This document shows positions 31,175 through 37,242 of a stretch of DNA of 37,242 nucleotides, one piece after another. The notes beneath the pieces are model-generated. The model had not been told where the DNA came from. It saw only the letters and a program-made list of their open reading frames with translations, and did not search any database. Each line of letters starts with the position of its first letter. The first letter of the stretch is position 1. Location of the stretch: NCBI GenBank assembly GCA_017464225.1, contig JAFUDW010000049.1:1-37242 (forward strand). Reading direction: 5' to 3'. The position numbers and the translations under genes were made by a program. This DNA comes from Clostridia bacterium (GTDB lineage: Bacteria > Bacillota_A > Clostridia > Christensenellales > Aristaeellaceae).

Positions 31175-32827
31175 ATGATGAAGAAACTGCTTTGTGTTTC
31201 CCTGGTGATCATGATGCTGGTCTCCTGCGCCTTTACGGCTGTGGCCGAGGATAAATACCTTGGCGTTATGCTGGGCACCAACGTGATGAGCCTGGATACC
31301 AACCTGGCCACCGACGGCGACTCCTTTGAAGTGATCGCCGACTGCATCGACGGCCTGCTCCAGATGGACGCCGACGGCGCAGCCGTGCCCGCCATCGCCG
31401 AGAGCTACGATCTGTCCGACGACGGCCTGACCTATACCTTCCATCTGCGCGACGCCAAGTGGTCCAACGGCGCCGCCGTGACCGCCAACGACTTTGTGTT
31501 CGCCTGGCGCCGCATCGCCCAGGAAGCGGGCGAGTATGCCTACATGCTGGACGAGATCGGCAACATCAAGGGCGCTGCTGAGATCATCGGCAAGGAAACC
31601 GACGACCTGACCACCCTGGGCGTTTCCGCCGCGGACGACAAGACCTTCGTGGTGGAACTGAACGTGCCCGTATCCTTCTTCCCCAGCCTGATGTATTTCC
31701 CCACCTTCTACCCCATCAACGAGGAATTCTATAACAGCCTGGAAGAGGGCACCTACGGCACCAGCCCCGAAACCTTCCTGAGCAACGGCGCTTTCGTGCT
31801 GGAAGACTACACCCCCGGCACCGCCACCCTGTCCGTCAAGAAGAACGCCGATTACTGGGACGCCGACCGCATCCAGCTGGCCGGTATCAAGTACCAGGTG
31901 GTCGGCTCCTCCGACAACGCCCTGACCGCCTTCCGCACCGGCGCGCTGGACGTGGTCATGATCTCCGGCAACCAGGTAGCCGCCGCTGAAAAGGACGCTG
32001 CCCTGAGCCAGAACCTGAAGGTGACCGGCGCCGGCTACATGTGGTACCTCTCCTTCAGCCAGACCGAAAAGAACGCCCAGAACGGCATGCTGGCCAACGC
32101 CAACCTGCGCCTGGCCATCACCAACGCCATCGACCGCGACAACCTGGTTGACAACTATGTAATGGACGGCTCTCTGGCCACCTACACCGCCGTTCCCCCG
32201 CAGTTTGCCGCCAGCAGCACCACGGGCGAGGACTTCTCCGCTGATCAGGATATGTTCGTTGAATACGTGGGCTATGATCCCGACAGAGCGCTGGAATACT
32301 TTGAAGCCGCCAAGGCTGAGCTGGGCGTGGATGAGTTCACCTTCACCATGATCTACGGCAACAACGAAGGCGACGAAGTGGCCAAGGTTGCCCAGGCCAT
32401 CAAGGAAGACGTGGAAGACGCGCTGCCCGGCCTGACCATCAACCTGCAGCCCATGACCAAGGCTGAGCGCCTGGACAAGATGCAGAACGATAATTACGAC
32501 GTTGCCCTGACCCGCTGGGGCCCGGACTACGCCGATCCCATGACTTACCTGGGCATGTGGGTGACCAACAACTCCAACAACTACGGTTTCTGGAGCAACG
32601 CCGAATACGATCAGCTGATGGCTGACTGCACCACCGGCGCTTACATCACCGACTATGACGCCCGTTGGGCCGCCATGTACCAGGCCGAGACCCTGGTGAT
32701 GCAGGAAGCCGTCATCGCGCCCCTGTACACCAAGGCCAACGCCAACCTGATCGCCGAGGGCGCCGAGGGCATCCAGTTCCATCCCGTGGCCCTGAACCGC
32801 GTGTACAAGGATGCCGTGATCAAGTAA
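31175..32827 (+). CDS. oppA: Oligopeptide ABC transporter substrate-binding protein
   Basis: The gene encodes 550 residues, with AAAGGA 7 bp before the ATGATG start. A signal peptide contains LVSC, a possible lipobox, but also a type I site FTAVA-ED just after it, so lipidation is uncertain. The mature protein is a family 5 solute-binding protein: TNVMSLDTNLATDGDSFEV, GLTYTFHLRDAKWSNGAAVT, the segment ANLRLAITNAIDRDNLVD and RWGPDYADPMTYL. These are typical of OppA-like peptide binders, which capture peptides outside the cell. Codon use is very even (GCC, CTG, AAC), as in highly expressed genes. A strong hairpin separates it from oppB. Confidence 0.92.
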   Translation: MMKKLLCVSLVIMMLVSCAFTAVAEDKYLGVMLGTNVMSLDTNLATDGDSFEVIADCIDGLLQMDADGAAVPAIAESYDLSDDGLTYTFHLRDAKWSNGAAVTANDFVFAWRRIAQEAGEYAYMLDEIGNIKGAAEIIGKETDDLTTLGVSAADDKTFVVELNVPVSFFPSLMYFPTFYPINEEFYNSLEEGTYGTSPETFLSNGAFVLEDYTPGTATLSVKKNADYWDADRIQLAGIKYQVVGSSDNALTAFRTGALDVVMISGNQVAAAEKDAALSQNLKVTGAGYMWYLSFSQTEKNAQNGMLANANLRLAITNAIDRDNLVDNYVMDGSLATYTAVPPQFAASSTTGEDFSADQDMFVEYVGYDPDRALEYFEAAKAELGVDEFTFTMIYGNNEGDEVAKVAQAIKEDVEDALPGLTINLQPMTKAERLDKMQNDNYDVALTRWGPDYADPMTYLGMWVTNNSNNYGFWSNAEYDQLMADCTTGAYITDYDARWAAMYQAETLVMQEAVIAPLYTKANANLIAEGAEGIQFHPVALNRVYKDAVIK

Positions 32828-32855
32828 GCATCTTACAAACGCAGGACTGTTGAAA

Positions 32856-32887
32856 GTCAGAGCGGTCTTTCGCCAGACCGCTCTGAC
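32856..32887 (+). promoter_or_regulatory. Strong intercistronic hairpin between oppA and oppB
   Basis: GTCAGAGCGGTCT (32856-32868), a 6-nt loop and AGACCGCTCTGAC (32875-32887) form a perfect 13-bp stem without a T run (TATTCCATT follows). It may protect the oppA mRNA 3' end after processing or slow the polymerase, keeping binding protein in excess of the permease. Confidence 0.7.
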
Positions 32888-32915
32888 TATTCCATTATTA
32901 AAGGAATGTAGATTT

Positions 32916-33863
32916 ATGGGGAAATACGTACTCAAGAGGATCGGGATGGCGCTGCTGACGCTGCTGATCATCACCTTCCTGCTGTTCCTGCTGGTGCGCA
33001 TCATGCCGGGCAATCCCTTCCCCTCGGAGCGCATGAGCGCCGAGCAGATCGCCAACAAGCGGGCCGAAATGGGGCTGGACGATCCCATCCTGACCCAGTT
33101 TGTCCGCTATATGGGCAATGTGCTGAAGGGGGATTTTGGCAAGGGCACCTCGCTGTACAACGGCGCGCCCATCAAAACCGTGCTGTCCACCGCCATATCC
33201 AATTCCTTCCGAATCGGCGGCATCGCCATATTGCTTGGCACGCTAGTGGGCCTGCTGCTGGGCATTACGGCGGCGCTGAACAAGGGCAAATTTCTGGACG
33301 GGTTCTGCACGGTGTTCTCCATTCTGGGCGTATGCGTGCCCTCCTATGTGTTCCTGATCTTTTTGCAGTACACATTCTCTTTTAAGATCCCCTTCTTCCC
33401 CTATTTCTTCGATCCCGGCAGGTTTGCCTTTTCCGCTGTGATCCCCTCGGTATCGCTGAGCCTGTTCACCATGTCCACCATCGCCCGCTTCACCCGCAAC
33501 GAGATGGTGGAGGTGTTTGACAGCGATTACGTGCGCCTGGCTGAGGCCAAAGGCATGTACGGCCGCGGGCTGGTGATGAAACACGTGCTGCGCAACGCCT
33601 TGATCCCCATCGTGACCGTGCTGGCCCCGCTGGTGGTGGATCTGCTCACCGGCGCGCTGGTGGTGGAAAAGATTTACGGCATCAACGGCATCGGCAAGCT
33701 GATGGTGGACGCCATCGCCGGCGAGGGCATCGATTACAACTATGTGCTGGCGCTGGGCATCCTGTACTCGGCGCTGTACATCGGTATCATGCTGGTGGTA
33801 GACCTGCTCTACGGCGTGCTCGATCCCCGTATCCGCGTGTCCGCGAAGGGAGAGGAGGCGTAA
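32916..33863 (+). CDS. oppB: Oligopeptide ABC transporter permease OppB
   Basis: The gene encodes 315 residues. The start at 32916 (MGKYVLKRIGMALLTLL) follows AAAGGA; the longer frame from 32850 would begin in front of the intercistronic hairpin. The N-terminal helix, the RIMPGNPF segment and six membrane spans are typical of OppB/DppB permeases. The EAA-like cytoplasmic loop is DYVRLAEAKGMYGRGLVMKH, followed by VLRNALIP. It forms the channel with OppC. The stop lies 3 bp before the oppC start. Confidence 0.95.
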   Translation: MGKYVLKRIGMALLTLLIITFLLFLLVRIMPGNPFPSERMSAEQIANKRAEMGLDDPILTQFVRYMGNVLKGDFGKGTSLYNGAPIKTVLSTAISNSFRIGGIAILLGTLVGLLLGITAALNKGKFLDGFCTVFSILGVCVPSYVFLIFLQYTFSFKIPFFPYFFDPGRFAFSAVIPSVSLSLFTMSTIARFTRNEMVEVFDSDYVRLAEAKGMYGRGLVMKHVLRNALIPIVTVLAPLVVDLLTGALVVEKIYGINGIGKLMVDAIAGEGIDYNYVLALGILYSALYIGIMLVVDLLYGVLDPRIRVSAKGEEA

Positions 33864-33866
33864 ACC

Positions 33867-34904
33867 ATGGCCAAAAAGAACGTTCAGCCCGCAGGCGCCG
33901 CGGCTTACGTGCCGGTAAAAGAGGACTTTGTGCTGCTCAGCCAGCGCGATATCCGCACCGACGCCAATTTCGCCTCCCAGAGCTACTGGAAGGGCGTATT
34001 CACCCACTTTTTCAAAAACCGCCGTGCCGTGGTGGGCCTGGTGATCATTACGGTGATCATCCTGCTGGCCATTTTCGGCCCGGTGATGAATTCCTTCGGC
34101 TACCGCGATATCGTGCAGTACCGCAACGAAAAAAACAAGCGCGTGGTGGCCAAGGGCATTGCGCCCCAGATCCCGGCGCTCCATAAGCTGCTCACCGGCG
34201 AAGAGCTGGAAGGCAATTTTTCGGAATACACCTTCCTGTTCGGCACAGACGACCTGGGCCGCGACCTGTGGACGCGCACCTGGTACGGCGCCCGGGTATC
34301 GCTGCTGATCGCCTTTGTGACCATCATCATCGATATGATCATCGGCATGAGCTACGGCCTGATATCGGGATACTTCGGCGGCATGGTGGATAACGTGATG
34401 CAGCGCTTTGTGGAGATCGCCAACTCGGTGCCCCGGCTGGTCATCGTATCGGTGCTGGCCATCTTTATGCCCAAGGGCATGGGGCTGGTGATCGTGGCGC
34501 TGCTGCTCACCGAGTGGATCGGCATGAGCAAAATCGCCCGGGCCGAAATGCTCAAGATCAAGGAACAGGAATACGTGCTGGCAAGCCGCACCCTGGGCGC
34601 CAGGAGCAGCCACATCATCTTTAAGGAGATCCTGCCCAACACCATCGGCCCTATCATCACCCAGGTGATGTTCTCGATCCCCACCGCCATCTTTACCGAG
34701 GCGTTCCTGAGCTTTGTGGGCGTGGGCATCGTACTGCCCCAGTGCTCGGTGGGCACGCTGATCGAGGACGGCTTCAACAATATCACCACGCTGCCCTATC
34801 AGATCCTGCCGCCCATCATCGTGCTGGCGCTGCTCATGCTGGGCTTCAATTTCATCGGCGACGGCCTGCGCGAAGCGCTGGCGCCCAAGCTGGAAGACAT
34901 GTAA
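33867..34904 (+). CDS. oppC: Oligopeptide ABC transporter permease OppC
   Basis: The gene encodes 345 residues, with GGAGG 8 bp before the ATG. An N-terminal cytoplasmic stretch of about 55 residues is followed by the OppC N-terminal helix (NRRAVVGLVIITVIILLAI). FGTDDLGRDLWTRTWYGARV is the strongly conserved OppC segment. The EAA loop is EYVLASRTLGARSSHIIFKE followed by ILPN. It pairs with OppB. The gene is tightly packed in the opp operon: 3 bp after oppB and 14 bp before oppD. Confidence 0.95.
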   Translation: MAKKNVQPAGAAAYVPVKEDFVLLSQRDIRTDANFASQSYWKGVFTHFFKNRRAVVGLVIITVIILLAIFGPVMNSFGYRDIVQYRNEKNKRVVAKGIAPQIPALHKLLTGEELEGNFSEYTFLFGTDDLGRDLWTRTWYGARVSLLIAFVTIIIDMIIGMSYGLISGYFGGMVDNVMQRFVEIANSVPRLVIVSVLAIFMPKGMGLVIVALLLTEWIGMSKIARAEMLKIKEQEYVLASRTLGARSSHIIFKEILPNTIGPIITQVMFSIPTAIFTEAFLSFVGVGIVLPQCSVGTLIEDGFNNITTLPYQILPPIIVLALLMLGFNFIGDGLREALAPKLEDM

Positions 34905-34918
34905 GGAGGATGGAAAAA

Positions 34919-36004
34919 ATGAGCGAAGCCAACAAAACCATCCTCGATATCAAAAACCTGGATATTTCCTTTAAAACCAACGCCGGCGTCGTGCACGCCA
35001 TCCGAGGCGTCAATCTGGATCTGTGCCGCGGCGAAACGGTGGCCATTGTGGGCGAAAGCGGCTCGGGCAAATCGGTCACCATGAAGGCGGCCATGGGGCT
35101 GCTTGACAGCAACGCCACGGTGAACAGCGGCGAGATCCTTTACACCTATACCGATGAAAACGGAAACGAGCAGACCGTTGATCTGCTGAAGCTGCCCAAG
35201 AAGGTGCTGCGCCAGAATTATAACGGCCAGCGCATCGCCATGGTATTCCAGGATCCCATGACCAGTCTGGATCCCACCATGACCATCGGCAAGCAAATCA
35301 TGGAGGGCATGTTCCTGCACAAGAACATGAGCAAGGAGGCCGCCAAGGCCCGGGCCATTGAGCTGCTTGAGCTGGTGGGCATCCCCGACGCCGAAAAACG
35401 GTTCAAAAACTATCCGCATCAGCTGTCCGGCGGCATGCGCCAGCGCGTGGTCATTGCCATCGCGCTCAGCGCCGATCCCGATATCCTGATCTGCGACGAG
35501 CCCACCACCGCGCTGGATGTGACCATCCAGGCCCGCATCCTGGAGCTCATCATGGACATTCAGCAAAAGATGGGGCTTTCCGTTATCTATATCACCCACG
35601 ACCTGGGCGTGGTGGCCAAGGTGGCCGATTATGTGGACGTCATGTACGCCGGCAAGATCGTGGAAGTGGGCAATGTAAACGAAATCTTCTATGATCCCAA
35701 GCACCCCTACACCTGGGGCCTGCTTTCGGCCATGCCCGATCTGGATACAGACGACGACCGGCTGTATTCCATCCCCGGCAGTCCGCCGAACCTGCTGCAC
35801 GAACCCCGCGGCGACGCTTTTGCCGCCCGCAACCAGTTTGCCCTGGCCATTGATGAAAAGGCCGATCCGCCGCTGTTCCAGGTGAGCCGCACGCACTTTG
35901 CCGCTACCTGGCTGCTGCACCCCGACGCGCCTAAGATCGAAATGCCCAAGGAGCTGCAGGCCCGCCTGGCGCGGGCACGGAAAGAGGTGGAAAAATACCT
36001 ATGA
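34919..36004 (+). CDS. oppD: Oligopeptide ABC transporter ATPase OppD
   Basis: The gene encodes 361 residues. The start at 34919 ([17 protein letters not shown]) follows AAGGAGG; a closer ATG at 34910 is directly against that site. Walker A is GESGSGKS (45-52), the signature is [16 protein letters not shown], and Walker B is [14 protein letters not shown]. The C-terminal oligopeptide domain starts at about [14 protein letters not shown], but all the usual cysteines of that domain are missing: the GC-x-F-x-PRC-x3-A pattern reads [11 protein letters not shown], and the final C is T in HFAATWLL. The Fe-S or metal-binding role proposed for that Cys cluster is thus absent. It overlaps oppF by 4 bp (ATGA). 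Confidence 0.95.
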   Translation: MSEANKTILDIKNLDISFKTNAGVVHAIRGVNLDLCRGETVAIVGESGSGKSVTMKAAMGLLDSNATVNSGEILYTYTDENGNEQTVDLLKLPKKVLRQNYNGQRIAMVFQDPMTSLDPTMTIGKQIMEGMFLHKNMSKEAAKARAIELLELVGIPDAEKRFKNYPHQLSGGMRQRVVIAIALSADPDILICDEPTTALDVTIQARILELIMDIQQKMGLSVIYITHDLGVVAKVADYVDVMYAGKIVEVGNVNEIFYDPKHPYTWGLLSAMPDLDTDDDRLYSIPGSPPNLLHEPRGDAFAARNQFALAIDEKADPPLFQVSRTHFAATWLLHPDAPKIEMPKELQARLARARKEVEKYL

Positions 36005-36921
36005 GCCAGCCTTTATTGAAGGTGGAAAACCTCAAGCAGTTTTTCCCCGTTTCCCGCAGCTATACCGTAAAAGCGGTCAACGGCGTTTCCTTTGAAATCT
36101 ATCCCGGCGAAACCTACGGCTTGGTGGGCGAGAGCGGCTCGGGAAAAACCACCATCGGCCGCAGCGTGATCCGGCTTTATAACCCCACCGAGGGCAAGAT
36201 CACCTTTAACGGACGGGATATCACCGGCAAAATGGACAACGATACCCGGGAGATGCTGCGCAAGGAGATGCAGATGATCTTCCAGGATCCCATGGCATCG
36301 CTGAACCCCCGCAAAAAGGTGGCTGATATCATCGGCGAGGGCCTGGATATCCATAGGCGGTACACATCCCGCCAGGATCGCGCCGATCAGGTGAGCGAGA
36401 TGCTCAAAAAGGTGGGCCTGAGCCCCGAGCATGCCGCCCGGTATCCGCATCAGTTTTCGGGCGGTCAGCGCCAGCGCGTGGGCATTGCCAGGGCGCTCAT
36501 CATGAATCCCAAGCTGATCATCGCCGATGAATGCATCTCAGCCCTGGACGTATCCATCCAGGCGCAGGTGGTCAATCTGATGAAGGATATCCAGGAGGAG
36601 ACCGGCTGCGCATACCTGTTCATCGCCCACGATCTGAGCATGGTCAAGTATATTTCCGACCGAATCGGCGTGCTGCACCTGGGCTATATGGTGGAGGCAG
36701 GCACCAAGGAGGAAATCTTCACCAATCCCATCCATCCCTATACCAAATCCCTGCTCTCGGCTATCCCCCACCCCAACCCCGAGGTGGAAAAGCGCCGCAA
36801 ATCCATCGCCTACGATTACGCCTCCAGCGGCATCGATTACGCCAAGGGCACCGAGCACCTGATAGACGGCACCCATACCGTGCTGGCCACCGACGAGGAA
36901 CTGGCCCGGTGGACAGAATAA
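36001..36921 (+). CDS. oppF: Oligopeptide ABC transporter ATPase OppF
   Basis: The gene encodes 306 residues, starting [20 protein letters not shown], and its ATG overlaps the oppD stop. Walker A is GESGSGKT (43-50), the signature is FSGGQRQRVGIARALI, and Walker B is LIIADECISALDVS, with Cys in place of the usual Pro after DE, a common OppF variant. The C-terminal part ends HTVLATDEELARWTE and has no Cys cluster, the form found in a Clostridial subgroup of OppF. With OppD it powers uptake by OppBC. It ends the operon; a strong terminator follows. Confidence 0.95.
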   Translation: MSQPLLKVENLKQFFPVSRSYTVKAVNGVSFEIYPGETYGLVGESGSGKTTIGRSVIRLYNPTEGKITFNGRDITGKMDNDTREMLRKEMQMIFQDPMASLNPRKKVADIIGEGLDIHRRYTSRQDRADQVSEMLKKVGLSPEHAARYPHQFSGGQRQRVGIARALIMNPKLIIADECISALDVSIQAQVVNLMKDIQEETGCAYLFIAHDLSMVKYISDRIGVLHLGYMVEAGTKEEIFTNPIHPYTKSLLSAIPHPNPEVEKRRKSIAYDYASSGIDYAKGTEHLIDGTHTVLATDEELARWTE

Positions 36922-36937
36922 AAAACAAACGATCACA

Positions 36938-36976
36938 AACAAACCGCAAAGCCGTTTCTGCGCTTTGCGGTTTGTT
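36938..36976 (+). terminator. Terminator of the opp operon
   Basis: AACAAACCGCAAAGC (36938-36952), a 9-nt loop and GCTTTGCGGTTTGTT (36962-36976) form a perfect 15-bp stem. It starts 17 bp past the oppF stop; T-rich bases form the 3' end of the stem itself. Confidence 0.85.
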
Positions 36977-36990
36977 GACGGAGAGGGGGA

Positions 36991-37096
36991 ACATTAAGGG
37001 GCGCTGTGTCCGGGGCCTACCGGCCCGCTCTACGCTGAAAGGCTGCCACTGGCAGCCTTTCCAGGCGCTTCGAGCCCCTTAAAAACCCTGCCAGGG
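36991..37096 (+). repeat. TTAAGGGGC hairpin interrupted by a 71-nt hairpin unit (unit 1)
   Basis: The arms TTAAGGGGC (36994-37002) and GCCCCTTAA (37074-37082) with the flank AAACCCTGCCAGGG match the uninterrupted copy at 1512-1550 (opposite strand). Between GCGCT (37005) and the right arm lie 68 extra bases. They contain GGGCC-TACC-GGCCC (37013-37026), the constant CGCTGAAA and a perfect 11-bp hairpin, GAAAGGCTGCC-ACT-GGCAGCCTTTC (37037-37061), then CAGGCGCTTCGAGCCCC. Unit 1 covers 37008-37078. Confidence 0.75.
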
Positions 37097-37105
37097 AGGA
37101 AGCCC

Positions 37106-37242
37106 GTCCGGGGCCTTCCGGCCCGCTTCTCGCTGAAAACCAGTCCGGGGTCTGCCAACCCGCCCTCGCTGAAAATGCCCGCACGGGGGCATTTTCCAAG
37201 CGCTGCGGGCCCCTCGGGAAGGTTTTCCGGGCGCTCGAAGCC
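37106..37242 (+). repeat. Hairpin unit 2 with unit 3 nested in its loop
   Basis: Unit 2 starts GTCCGGGGCC-TTCC-GGCCCG (37106) and has the constant CGCTGAAA. Its stem arm GAAAACC (37135-37141) finds its partner GGTTTTC only at 37221-37227. Between them lies unit 3 (37143-37213): GTCCGGGGTCTGCCAACCCG, CGCTGAAA and the perfect 10-bp hairpin GAAAATGCCC-GCACGG-GGGCATTTTC (37171-37196), ending GCGCTGCGGGCCCC. Units 1 and 3 are both 71 nt long. Unit 2 reaches the right edge. No gene is seen in 36,977-37,242. Confidence 0.75.

Noticed and set aside
31154..33088. 644-codon ORF on the minus strand
   Set aside because: It is antisense to oppA, a product of strong codon bias. It is Gly, Val and His rich and lacks any family feature.

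Overview
The window is GC-rich DNA from a member of the Clostridia (anaerobic Firmicutes), probably gut-associated. The evidence is a SCIFF peptide with its radical SAM maturase (almost universal in Clostridia), a LoaP-type NusG paralogue, an EcfA1-EcfA2-EcfT energizing module, a BspA-like surface protein, a GH127 enzyme beside a sugar ABC importer, and sigma-A promoters with 17-bp spacers before AGGAGG-like ribosome sites. No rRNA, tRNA, CRISPR array, transposase or phage gene was seen. Assignment below class level is not possible from this sequence.

Left part (1-9 kb, all genes on the minus strand): the start of a secreted InlB/Listeria-Bacteroides-repeat protein that runs off the left edge; a hairpin-rich gene-free stretch (about 692-1660); a radical SAM protein; an Orn/Lys/Arg-decarboxylase-fold PLP enzyme; a coupled transglutaminase and M19 dipeptidase pair; and a two-gene unit made of a phosphodiester glycosidase and an Lgt-like membrane protein that lacks the catalytic histidine.

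Middle (9-23 kb): on the plus strand SCIFF peptide, a terminator, SCIFF maturase and LoaP; then a probable type I toxin-antitoxin pair (29-residue holin-like toxin on minus, facing a short promoter-to-terminator RNA on plus); argH (minus); a BspA/LRR plus Cys-rich surface protein (plus); ecfA1-ecfA2-ecfT (minus); recF with a HAD phosphatase (plus); an ABC-2-type ATPase, ogt and a membrane-anchored substrate-binding-like protein (minus); and a small membrane protein (plus).

Right part (23-37 kb): an AraC regulator divergent from a sugar ABC importer (binding protein and two permeases) followed by a GH127 beta-L-arabinofuranosidase-type enzyme, which reads as a locus for taking up and trimming arabinose-containing oligosaccharides. 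A secreted protein of unknown function follows, then a complete oppABCDF-type peptide importer. The importers' upstream regions resemble each other.

The most unusual content is non-coding. (1) A ~130-nt, three-hairpin element occurs three times (1116-1244 plus, 1300-1430 minus, 4325-4452 minus) with compensatory base-pair changes. (2) At the right end a ~71-nt hairpin unit occurs three times; one copy sits in the loop of a hairpin whose uninterrupted form is at 1512-1550, and another sits inside the loop of its own sister unit. (3) A consensus-promoter small RNA converges on the toxin gene. These are the best candidates for undescribed biology.
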